Of a stretch of DNA of 64,000 nt, positions 8,268 through 15,806 are shown in pieces. Source of the stretch: HR10 sp964615335 (lineage in GTDB: Bacteria > Acidobacteriota > Blastocatellia > HR10); contig CAZTMT010000016.1 of NCBI GenBank assembly GCA_964615335.1, positions 4,224-68,223 of the forward strand, written 5' to 3'. The first letter of the stretch is position 1. Each line of letters starts with the position of its first letter. The position numbers were made by a program, and so were the translations under genes. The notes beneath the pieces were generated by a model that was not told the origin of the DNA, ran no database searches, and worked only from the letters and a program-made list of their open reading frames with translations.

Positions 8268-8501
8268 ATGTTCTCTCTTCAGTTCTCCTCGATCGGAATG
8301 CCGGAGCTTCTTGTCATTTTGGTGATTGTGCTCCTTCTTTTCGGCACGAAGCGGCTGCCGGAACTGGGCAGCTCGCTGGGCCGCGCCCTGAGCGAGTTCA
8401 AGCGGGGTCTCTACGGGATTCCTTCCAAAGAGGTGCCGTCGGAGAAACAGCGGGAGCCATTGCCGGGCGAGAAACCCCATGAGGAAGCTCCATCCTCCTG
8501 A
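8268..8501 (+). CDS. tatA: Twin-arginine translocase subunit TatA/TatE
   Basis: The protein has 77 residues. A short N-terminus is followed by one membrane helix (MPELLVILVIVLLLFG), a hinge and an amphipathic helix with the conserved FG-KRLPELG element, then a hydrophilic tail. TatA oligomers form the pore that exports folded proteins with twin-arginine signals. GGAGG lies 7 bp before the ATG. No tatB or tatC is adjacent. A Tat-type substrate with RRGFL is encoded at 60.5-61.8 kb. The upstream promoter is sigma-54-like. Confidence 0.93.
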   Translation: MFSLQFSSIGMPELLVILVIVLLLFGTKRLPELGSSLGRALSEFKRGLYGIPSKEVPSEKQREPLPGEKPHEEAPSS

Positions 8502-8632
8502 TGGGCGTGGTGTGACGAAATGGGCGGACCAGTCCAATCCGCCACAGGAAGGGAGAGGTATGTGGATCTCTTGGGACGGGTTAAGTCCCTGCAGAATCAC
8601 CTCATAGGGTGGAGCGCTCCCCTCTGGCGATC

Positions 8633-8649
8633 TTGGCACATCGTTTGCA
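8633..8649 (+). promoter_or_regulatory. Sigma-54-type promoter upstream of a Lys-rich secreted protein
   Basis: The sequence TTGGCACATCGTTTGCA has the -24 GG (8635-8636) and -12 GC (8647-8648) spaced by 10 bp and matches TTGGCAC and TTGCA exactly. The predicted start is near 8661, about 43 bases before the ATG at 8704. Confidence 0.65.
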
Positions 8650-8703
8650 TTCCCCTCAGATGGGCCCTATGAGGGCCGAAACTGTGAGAAAGGAGGAGAA
8701 GGT

Positions 8704-8952
8704 ATGTCGAAACTGTGGAAGGTGTTCTCCTTGATCGTGCTTCTGACCTTCGGCGTGTCGGGAGCCTTCGCTCAGGTGGCGCCGCCGAAAACGACGAAGC
8801 CGGCCGCGAAGACGACGGCCACTCAGACGAGCACGACTCAAACTCAACCGACGGAGCAGAAGGAGACCAAGAAGGCGAAGAAGAAGGCCAAGCGGGCGAA
8901 GAAGGGCACGTCGGAGTCCACGGAGACACCGACTCCGAAGAAGCCTCAGTGA
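8704..8952 (+). CDS. Small secreted Lys/Thr-rich protein
   Basis: The protein has 82 residues. A clear signal peptide (LIVLLTFGVSGAFA) would be cleaved before QVAPPK. The mature part is low-complexity and strongly basic, rich in Thr, Gln, Lys and Pro, with a poly-basic core (ETKKAKKKAKRAKKG). No family is recognised. The charge suggests binding to polyanions or the cell surface. AAGGAGGAG precedes the ATG, a sigma-54-type promoter lies upstream and a strong terminator follows, so it is a single-gene transcription unit. Confidence 0.75.
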   Translation: MSKLWKVFSLIVLLTFGVSGAFAQVAPPKTTKPAAKTTATQTSTTQTQPTEQKETKKAKKKAKRAKKGTSESTETPTPKKPQ

Positions 8953-8971
8953 AAGGCGTGAGCCTTCGCCG

Positions 8972-9010
8972 GGAGCGGATAGACCCTGCGGGGTCTTCCG
9001 CTCCTTTTTT
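8972..9010 (+). terminator. Rho-independent terminator
   Basis: A long GC-rich stem (GGAGCGGA and AGACCC pairing with GGGTCT and TCCGCTCC around a TGCG loop) is followed by a run of six T. It ends the transcript of the Lys-rich secreted protein. Confidence 0.9.
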
Positions 9011-9035
9011 CGATCGGGGGCGCTGATGAAGGGGC

Positions 9036-9779
9036 ATGCGGCTGAGAGACCTCGCTCTTGTGGGGGGCATCTTCCTGTTGGGGGGGATCGCCTTTTGGGC
9101 GCGCGACCGATTTTGGGTGTCGGTTCCACGCCGAGTGGGGTCCTTTCCTCCGGCGGCGACTCCCGAGGCGCGCGTTGAGGGGACAGCGCCATTCGATTTC
9201 CGGCGGGCTTTGACGGAGCTGGACGAGCTGATCGAAGCGGTGGATGGGGGAGATTGGGCGGGCGCGCGGTCTCATTTCGAGGAGTTTCAACGCGCAGTCC
9301 GAGCGCTTCCCTCGCCGGGTCTGAAACATCCGGAGATTTCGCGCGCGCTCGTAGATTTCTTCGCTCTCTATCGCGTGCAACTTGAGCGCGCGCTCTCAGC
9401 CCAGGATGCGGCGGGAGTGCTCTTTGCCTGTAATCAACTGGGCGATATCCTCTGGGATCTGCGCGTGCAACTGGGGCGGGCTCCTCTGCCCGAGCTGGGG
9501 CGACTCCGGTATCTGGGGCGCGATCTCAGATATTGGAGCGAGGTGGGCGACGAGACGATGATTCGTGTCCGCGCCCTCGGACTGGAGGAGGCCTGGAACG
9601 ACCTGCGTCCGGTCGTCTCCGGGGAGAGCGACAAAAAGGTGGTCGCGCGTGTGGACGATCTTCTGGCGCAACTGCGCATGGCCCATCAGGTCGAGGAATA
9701 TCAGGAGATTGCGACGGAGCTGGAGGAGGCCGTCCGCCAGATCGAGGCGCATCTCTCGGACGCGCGCGGAGGAAGATAA
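9036..9779 (+). CDS. Membrane-anchored periplasmic helical protein, unknown
   Basis: The protein has 247 residues. One N-terminal membrane segment (LALVGGIFLLGGIAFWA) is followed by a mostly alpha-helical, charged periplasmic domain with several Leu/Glu-rich helices. No Cys lipobox is seen. The family is not recognised. It lies 36 bp upstream of a secreted FG-GAP protein on the same strand and may be co-transcribed with it. Confidence 0.65.
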   Translation: MRLRDLALVGGIFLLGGIAFWARDRFWVSVPRRVGSFPPAATPEARVEGTAPFDFRRALTELDELIEAVDGGDWAGARSHFEEFQRAVRALPSPGLKHPEISRALVDFFALYRVQLERALSAQDAAGVLFACNQLGDILWDLRVQLGRAPLPELGRLRYLGRDLRYWSEVGDETMIRVRALGLEEAWNDLRPVVSGESDKKVVARVDDLLAQLRMAHQVEEYQEIATELEEAVRQIEAHLSDARGGR

Positions 9780-9815
9780 CAGAGTCTTCCGCGGCGCTTC
9801 TCGCAGGAGGGTGGG

Positions 9816-10448
9816 GTGAAAGGTCTTCTCTCGCATCTGAGGGGATGGTTTCTGGTCTGGGTCCTTATCGGGCACGGAAGTAGTCTTTCCGCCTCCCCGG
9901 TGCCGGAGCCAGCTCACGGGACGTCCTTCTCACCCCCTCTTTTCGCGGACTTCGACGAAGATCGCCGTCCGGACCTCGCGCTGGGTCGCTACGAGCCGCG
10001 CGGATATCGGATTGAGGTGCATCTGAGCCGGAGCCGGGTCGAAGTCCTCCTCGATACGTCCCTTCGAGAGTGGGGGCTTCTTCTGCTGGCTCTCGATCTC
10101 AATGGCGATGCCCATTCTGACCTTGTCCTGGCGAGCGCACATTGTGTGCGCCCCCGGGCGATCTGGTTTGGAGATGGTCATGGGGGGTTCCGGCGCAGCC
10201 GAGCGCGTGGCATCACGCTCGCGCTCCTGAACACGGCCGGATATACGACAGCATCCGTCCGGGATCTTGATCTCTCGCTGGGTGCGGAAGACCGGTGGCC
10301 CCTCGAATCTCCCCCGGAAAAGGTCCTGTGGAAGGGGGTGGAGATTCGAGAGCCCCTTCCCTTCGACACGACCGATTGTCCCCAGGCATTCCACTTGATC
10401 TCCCGTGGCATTCGCAGTCCTCCGGAGGCCTTCCAGCATGCGGGGTGA
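9816..10448 (+). CDS. Secreted FG-GAP/VCBS-type repeat protein
   Basis: The protein has 210 residues. It starts at a GTG with AGGAGG upstream and has an N-terminal signal segment (FLVWVLIGHGSSLSAS). Two calcium-loop-like motifs of the FG-GAP/VCBS type are visible, FADFDEDRRPDLALG and LDLNGDAHSDLVLAS, so part of a beta-propeller is likely. That is short for a full propeller. The C-terminal 70 residues show no repeat. The role is unknown. Confidence 0.65.
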   Translation: MKGLLSHLRGWFLVWVLIGHGSSLSASPVPEPAHGTSFSPPLFADFDEDRRPDLALGRYEPRGYRIEVHLSRSRVEVLLDTSLREWGLLLLALDLNGDAHSDLVLASAHCVRPRAIWFGDGHGGFRRSRARGITLALLNTAGYTTASVRDLDLSLGAEDRWPLESPPEKVLWKGVEIREPLPFDTTDCPQAFHLISRGIRSPPEAFQHAG

Positions 10449-10534
10449 TGCGTGAGAGCGTTTCACGCGGACGTCTCAAGGACGGTCCTTCTCAGGGCGC
10501 ATCCCCGCTCTGAGGTTCTCTGCGGAGGAAAGCG

Positions 10535-11923
10535 ATGCGCGTCATTCTGGCCGATCTCAAAGGGCGTGAGGGGTTCGTCACCAAAGATACGATCGCCGGG
10601 GGATATGGATCTCGGTTCCGGGGAACATCACGGACGATGCGCTGGGTGGAGCGCTTCCTGAGCCTTTACCACAACCTGCCGAGCATCCAGTTGGGCTATC
10701 TGGCTGCTATTTTCGCTCGGGCCGGGCACGACGTCGTGATCACGCGTCAGGATCTGGTTCCCGGGGACCTGGCGCTGGTGCTGACTTCGATCGTGGACTT
10801 TCGGAATGAGATTCGGTGGGCGCGAGCTGCCCGGCAGCGTTACGGGATGTCCGTGGGCTTTCTGGGGACCTTCGCAACCTATATGACCGAGGCGCTCGTC
10901 GAACACGGAGACTTCGTCATTCAGGGGGAGCCCGAACACGCAGCGATCCGTCTGGCTCAAGGTGAGGCGCTTCGGGGAGTCATCCCCAGCCCCCCTGTTG
11001 TGGACCTGGATGCGCTTCCCTTTCCCCGGTGGGATCTGTTCCCGCGCGAGTTCTTCGGGCATGCTCTCGGGCGCCTCTTCGGGTTCACACGCTTCGCTTT
11101 TCCGGTACTCTCGAGTCGGAGTTGCCCGGAATTCTGCACCTATTGTCCGCATCGCATTCTCGCGCCGTATCGAGCCCGGAGTCCGGAGAATGTCCTCAGC
11201 GAGATCACGGAGCTCTGCCGACAGTACGGACGCACGTATTTGATCTTCCGCGACCCCATTTTCACGCAGGATCGGGAGCGAGCGCGGGAGATCGCCCGAG
11301 GCATCCGACGCCGGCAGCTCCCCGTGCTCTTCGAATGCGAGACGCGTCTGGATGATCTGGATGAGGAGCTTCTTCATGAGCTGCATCGCGCCGGATTGCG
11401 TTCGCTTCGCTTCGGTGTGGAGTCGGTTGATCCGCTGACACTCAAGCGCGTGGGGCGGCGTCCGATTCCCTCGGAACATCAACGGGAGATCGTCTCGTTC
11501 TGCCGGCGTCACGGGATCATGACCGTGGCCTTCTATATCCTCGGGTTTCTCACCGATACGGTCGAGACGATTCGCGCGACCATCGAATACGCTGTCGAGC
11601 TGAATACGACCCTGGCGCTGTTTAAGATCCTGACCCCCTATCCGGGGACACCTCTGTACAAACAGATGGCCCCTTTGATCACGGAGACGGATTGGGAGAA
11701 GTTCGATGGATACACGCCCACGTTCCGGCATCCCAGGCTCACGCGCGAGCAATTGATCTTTCTGCTCCAGACGGCCTACTCGCGTTTCTACGTGCGTCCG
11801 TCCTGGCTGTGGACCTACCTTCGCCTTCCGATGTCGAGCTTTTGGGAGCGAGCGATCGCGTGGGCTGATGCCTATGCCGTGCGTCGGCACATAGAGATTG
11901 AGACCGCACTCTTCCCGAGATGA
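10535..11923 (+). CDS. B12-binding-domain radical SAM enzyme
   Basis: The protein has 462 residues. The N-terminal 150 residues resemble a cobalamin-binding domain (LGYLAAIFARAGHDVVIT). The radical SAM core begins with SRSCPEFCTYCPH, a CxxxCxxC [4Fe-4S] motif near residue 200. FGVESVDPLTLKRVGR is the typical later core strand. Enzymes of this group methylate or rearrange carbon skeletons in lipid and cofactor pathways. It opens a run with a DegT aminotransferase, DedA, ChbG/HpnK deacetylase and GT2, so work on a lipid-linked sugar or hopanoid-like lipid is inferred. The substrate is unknown. Confidence 0.85.
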   Translation: MRVILADLKGREGFVTKDTIAGGYGSRFRGTSRTMRWVERFLSLYHNLPSIQLGYLAAIFARAGHDVVITRQDLVPGDLALVLTSIVDFRNEIRWARAARQRYGMSVGFLGTFATYMTEALVEHGDFVIQGEPEHAAIRLAQGEALRGVIPSPPVVDLDALPFPRWDLFPREFFGHALGRLFGFTRFAFPVLSSRSCPEFCTYCPHRILAPYRARSPENVLSEITELCRQYGRTYLIFRDPIFTQDRERAREIARGIRRRQLPVLFECETRLDDLDEELLHELHRAGLRSLRFGVESVDPLTLKRVGRRPIPSEHQREIVSFCRRHGIMTVAFYILGFLTDTVETIRATIEYAVELNTTLALFKILTPYPGTPLYKQMAPLITETDWEKFDGYTPTFRHPRLTREQLIFLLQTAYSRFYVRPSWLWTYLRLPMSSFWERAIAWADAYAVRRHIEIETALFPR

Positions 11924-11942
11924 GGGGGAAGGGGGGGGTATC

Positions 11943-13235
11943 ATGGTTCGGACGATCGGACGGTATGGAGCGCGATACGTGCCGGGCGCGATGAAGAGGG
12001 CTCTCCAGGCTCTCGCGTCCGGGCATGGGGTTGACGGTCCGGCCATCGGCCAGTTCGAGGAGCAGTTCGCGGCCTATCAGGGGGTTCGCCATGCGATCGC
12101 GGCGTCCTATGGGCGCATGGCGTTTTTCTACATCCTTCGAGCCTTGGATTTGCCCCCGGGGTCGGAAGTTCTCATCCCGGCGCTCACCTTCTGGGTCATC
12201 CCCGAGATGACGCGCGTAGCCGGACTGCGTCCGGTTTTCGTGGATGTGGATCCGCGGACGTATACGCTCGATCCGCGGGATATGGTTGCCGCTCTCACCG
12301 AACGAACGCGCGCGGTAGTTCCCACGCATCTCTACGGCCAACCGTGCGACATGGAGCCCATCCTTCGCGTGGCCCAGAGGTACGATCTCCTTGTCATCGA
12401 GGATTGCGCTCATGCTCTGGGCGCGACCTATCGCGGTCGAAAGGTGGGCACATTTGGGCATGCGGCCTTCTTCAGTTTTCAGCTTCTGAAAGGCTTGAAC
12501 ACCTATGGAGGGGGTATGGCCGTGACCTCCGATGATGCGCTCGCTCGACGGATTCGGCAGTTCGCCGAATCCGAACCCTGGCCTTCGACGCGCGAGGTCC
12601 TGACGAAGCTCGTGCTCGGATGGCTTCAGCAGGTTTTCATCAGTCCGCGAGGCTTCACCTTCACGCTCTTCCCCTTGTTCTGGATCGCCTCTTTCCTGGG
12701 CGATCGAGATGTCTCCGCCCTGCTTTGGGAGAAGATTCGCCCTCTGGACCCTCTGCCGACGTCCTATCGGCGGCGTTATAGCAACGCGCAGGCGCTCGTT
12801 GGGCTGGAGGCCTTGCCTTTCGTGGACGCCTGGAACCAGCGGAGCCGAGACTACGCGCGCCGCCTGAGCGAGGAATTGCAGGGGATTCCTTCGCTGGCTC
12901 TCCCCCCCTCTCTGCCGGAGTGTGAACCCGTCTACTACCAGTACTGCATTCGCGTGTCCGATCCGGCGACGTTGAGTCGTCGGGCGATCCGGCGCGGCGT
13001 GGACATTGAGATGATGCATGTGGACATCTGCCCGAAGCTTCCGCTCTTCGCTTCGGAAGCGCGCTGCTGTCCGGTCGCCGAGCGCGCCGTGGAGACGCGC
13101 CAGTTGCCTGTCTATGCGACGCTGCGTCCGAGCGACGTCGCGCGCCTGGCTCGCGTGATCCGAGAGATCAGTCGGGATCTGCCTCCTCTTCGCGAAGAAC
13201 CTGCGGAGGCCATGACTCATGGAGCCGCATGTTGA
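11943..13235 (+). CDS. DegT/DnrJ/EryC1/StrS-family PLP aminotransferase
   Basis: The protein has 430 residues. The family transfers amino groups to nucleotide-linked keto sugars. Visible features are the substrate/PLP region (EVLIPALTFWVIPEM), the PLP-contacting DCAHALGA and the active-site Lys in FFSFQLLKGLNTYGGGM. An insert of about 60 residues after the Lys region is Phe/Leu-rich and may contact the membrane. The ATG at 11943 was chosen over an upstream start at 11898 because it follows a purine-rich Shine-Dalgarno tract and clears the radical SAM gene. The DedA gene starts 17 bp before its end. Confidence 0.87.
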   Translation: MVRTIGRYGARYVPGAMKRALQALASGHGVDGPAIGQFEEQFAAYQGVRHAIAASYGRMAFFYILRALDLPPGSEVLIPALTFWVIPEMTRVAGLRPVFVDVDPRTYTLDPRDMVAALTERTRAVVPTHLYGQPCDMEPILRVAQRYDLLVIEDCAHALGATYRGRKVGTFGHAAFFSFQLLKGLNTYGGGMAVTSDDALARRIRQFAESEPWPSTREVLTKLVLGWLQQVFISPRGFTFTLFPLFWIASFLGDRDVSALLWEKIRPLDPLPTSYRRRYSNAQALVGLEALPFVDAWNQRSRDYARRLSEELQGIPSLALPPSLPECEPVYYQYCIRVSDPATLSRRAIRRGVDIEMMHVDICPKLPLFASEARCCPVAERAVETRQLPVYATLRPSDVARLARVIREISRDLPPLREEPAEAMTHGAAC

Positions 13236-13833
13236 ATCTGGAATTCGGGCCTATGGCTATTGGGGAATCTTCCTCTGGGCCATCCTCGGAGGGGAGGAGA
13301 GCGTGCTTGTGGCGACCTGGTTCGTGCAGAAAGGGTTGTTGACTCTGCCGGGAGTCCTCGTGGCGTCGGCTCTGGGAGGGGCTGTGGGAGACCAGATCTT
13401 CTTTCACCTGGCGCGCCGATACGGATATTCCCGGCTGTGTCGCTCCGCGGGAGCCTATGAGAGAGCGCGCGCCTGGATCGCCCGTTATGGAGCGAGGATC
13501 GTTCTCGCCTCTCGGTTTCTCGCCGGATTGCGGATTGCGATCCCCCTGGCGTGCGGAGCCTTGGGGATGTCCCCCCTCACCTTCAGTTTGCTCAATCTGC
13601 TGAGCGCTTTCTGCTGGGCTTTGTTCTATACCGGCATACTGACGTGGGTTTGGTCGGTCTTTCGCGTGGAAGACATCGCCGGAGTTGGGCTCGGGGCTCT
13701 GGGGCTCCTTTTGTTGAGTCTATGGGTTCGCTCGCGCCGGCGGGATCGCGGAGGCATCCTCCATGGGGTCGAGAAGGAGGGAGCCTGTGGGAGTGAAGGG
13801 ACAGGCCCGATATCTGATTGTCACAGCCGATGA
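13219..13833 (+). CDS. DedA/VTT-family membrane protein
   Basis: The protein has 204 residues and about five hydrophobic segments. The G-EESVLV region near the N-terminus and the FLAGLRIAIPLACGALGM core correspond to the conserved E and the F-R-hairpin of the DedA (SNARE-associated) family. Some members move undecaprenyl phosphate or other lipids across the inner membrane. It overlaps the aminotransferase gene by 17 bp and the deacetylase gene by 47 bp. The position between sugar-modifying genes fits a lipid-carrier role. Confidence 0.84.
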   Translation: MEPHVESGIRAYGYWGIFLWAILGGEESVLVATWFVQKGLLTLPGVLVASALGGAVGDQIFFHLARRYGYSRLCRSAGAYERARAWIARYGARIVLASRFLAGLRIAIPLACGALGMSPLTFSLLNLLSAFCWALFYTGILTWVWSVFRVEDIAGVGLGALGLLLLSLWVRSRRRDRGGILHGVEKEGACGSEGTGPISDCHSR

Positions 13834-14668
13834 CTTCGGCCTCACGCCGGGGATCACGCGCGCCGTCCTTCACGCTCACGAGCAGGGGATTGTCACCAGC
13901 GCCAGTCTCATGAGTGTTGGCGCAGCCTGTGATGAGGCGCTCGCGCGAGCGCGAGACTTCCCCCGGCTGGGACTCGGCGTGCACCTGACGTGGGTGGACG
14001 AGCGTCCCCTCTGCCCTCCGAGCGAGATCCCCACGCTGGTGGATGAGCGGGGACGGCTCTTTTCGCTCCCACAGTTCCTGGCCCGCCTTCAGAGGGGGCG
14101 CATTCGCCTGTCGGACATCGTGCGAGAGACGCGAGCCCAGTTGGAGCGCGTCTTCGCCGCCGGGATCCGACCGACGCATGTGGATAGTCACAAGCATTTG
14201 CATCTCTATCCCCCTCTTCTGGACATGCTCCTTCGCCTCCTCCCGGAGTATGGGATTCGAGCTTTGCGCCTCCCCCTGGAACCGCTGCCCTCACCTTTCT
14301 CGCGTCTTTTTTGGCACGCCCTCCCTCGTGCTTTGCCTGTCTGGATTCTGGCTCGGCGGGGGCGACCGAAGCTCGCTGCCGCGGGGATGCGTCATGCCAA
14401 CGCCTTCTTCGGCCTTTTCCACACAGGACGACTCACCGAGTCTGCCCTGATGAAGATCGTGAGCCGCTTGCCGGAGGGGGTGAGCGAGCTTCTCTGTCAT
14501 CCCGGCTTCCTGGACACGGAGATACAGGCGGTGCGGACGCGGCTTCGCTCCTCTCGGGAGGAAGAGTTTCGCGCTCTCACCAGTCCGGCCGTCAAGGAAG
14601 CGATCCGTCGGAGGGGAATTCGCTTGGTGAACTATGAGGGGTTGTTCTCCCCATTCGCCTGGCAGTGA
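13787..14668 (+). CDS. ChbG/HpnK (YdjC)-family carbohydrate deacetylase
   Basis: The protein has 293 residues. TADDFGLTPGITRAV carries the metal-binding Asp pair, HVDSHKHLHLYP gives the His ligands, and LLCHPGFLD is the C-terminal His motif. The family removes acetyl groups from N-acetyl sugars. HpnK acts on hopanoid head groups and ChbG on chito-oligosaccharides. The GTG at 13787 has AAGGAGG 6 bp upstream and was chosen over an ATG at 13763. It overlaps both neighbours, which points to one translationally coupled operon. Confidence 0.88.
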   Translation: MGVKGQARYLIVTADDFGLTPGITRAVLHAHEQGIVTSASLMSVGAACDEALARARDFPRLGLGVHLTWVDERPLCPPSEIPTLVDERGRLFSLPQFLARLQRGRIRLSDIVRETRAQLERVFAAGIRPTHVDSHKHLHLYPPLLDMLLRLLPEYGIRALRLPLEPLPSPFSRLFWHALPRALPVWILARRGRPKLAAAGMRHANAFFGLFHTGRLTESALMKIVSRLPEGVSELLCHPGFLDTEIQAVRTRLRSSREEEFRALTSPAVKEAIRRRGIRLVNYEGLFSPFAWQ

Positions 14669-15806
14669 CGTTTCGGAAGAGCCGATCCGTTATTCCGTTG
14701 TGATCCCCCTGCGTGACGAAGAGGGGAATGTGGAACCCTTGTGGCGAGAGCTGACGGAAGTCATGAGTGAGCTGGGGGAGCCTTACGAGCTGATCTTCGT
14801 CGACGACGGGAGCACGGATGGGACATTCCAGAAGCTCAGTGGTCTTTATGAGCGGGATGCGCGGGTTCATGTAATCCGCCTGTGCACCCATTTCGGGCAG
14901 ACGGCTGCCTTAGCGGCCGGATTCGATTTCGCTCAAGGGGAGATTGTGATTACCATGGACGGAGACCTGCAGTACGATCCGCGCGATATCCCCCGACTGG
15001 TGCAGAAGCTGGCCCAAGGGTATGATCTGGTGAGCGGGTGGCGGAGGAGACGCTCCGATGCCTTCTGGACGCGCCGTCTGCCCTCGCGGGTCGCGAATTG
15101 GCTCATCGCGCGCCTCTCGGGAGTTCCGCTTCGGGACTTCGGTTCGACGTTCAAAGCGTATCGGCGGGAAGCGCTCGCCTCGATTCGACTCTATGGGGAT
15201 CAGCACCGATTCATCCCGGCCTTGATCAGCCAGTGGTGGGACCGCCTCGCGGAGATCCCTGTGCGCGTGCGTCCTCGACGCTGGGGCCGTTCTAAGTACG
15301 GACTCTCGCGCACGCTGCGCGTTCTCTTCGATCTGGTGACGATGACCTTTCTCCTGCGTCATCTGGCGCGTCCTCTGCACTTCTTCGGGAAGTGGGGGGC
15401 CGTGGCTTTCGCCCTGGGCCTTGGCCTGGAAGGGTATCTTCTTGAAGAGGAGATCCTCGGGCATGCGCCGCTCCTGCGGGAGCATGGCCTGCTACTCCTG
15501 CTCGGTCTTCTTCTTCTCATCACGGGGATGCAGTTGATCTCGCTCGGGCTGATCGGAGAAGTCCTCTCGCGAACCTATTATGAGTCGCAGCGCAAGCCGA
15601 TCTATGCGATTCGGGAGATTCACAGCCGAAGGCGCGGTGCGTCTCCGAAGCGGGCTGAGCGGGGACATCTTTCGGAGCGGCGCGCCCGCAGAGTTAGGTC
15701 TCCGCATTCGTTCGGTCCAGCACGATCCCAAAGCGCTCCGCCATGCGATAGAGAGTCCGCCGATCGATGCCCAGGATCTCCGCCGCCCGACTCCTGTTCC
15801 CTTTGA
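14634..15806 (+). CDS. GT2 glycosyltransferase, polyprenyl-phosphate type, with odd C-terminal tail
   Basis: The protein has 390 residues. The GT-A domain includes YSVVIPLRDEEGNVEP, IFVDDGSTDGT and the metal motif MDGDLQYDP. Two C-terminal membrane segments follow, as in DPM1/ArnC/GtrB enzymes that load a sugar onto a polyprenyl phosphate. The family-like part ends near residue 327 (YYESQRKPIYAIREI). The last 60 residues are basic, Ser/Pro-rich and unlike the family, and they overlap the convergent ntrC-type gene by 113 bp. The natural stop may have been lost. The start overlaps the deacetylase gene by 35 bp. Confidence 0.85.
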   Translation: MRGCSPHSPGSDVSEEPIRYSVVIPLRDEEGNVEPLWRELTEVMSELGEPYELIFVDDGSTDGTFQKLSGLYERDARVHVIRLCTHFGQTAALAAGFDFAQGEIVITMDGDLQYDPRDIPRLVQKLAQGYDLVSGWRRRRSDAFWTRRLPSRVANWLIARLSGVPLRDFGSTFKAYRREALASIRLYGDQHRFIPALISQWWDRLAEIPVRVRPRRWGRSKYGLSRTLRVLFDLVTMTFLLRHLARPLHFFGKWGAVAFALGLGLEGYLLEEEILGHAPLLREHGLLLLLGLLLLITGMQLISLGLIGEVLSRTYYESQRKPIYAIREIHSRRRGASPKRAERGHLSERRARRVRSPHSFGPARSQSAPPCDRESADRCPGSPPPDSCSL

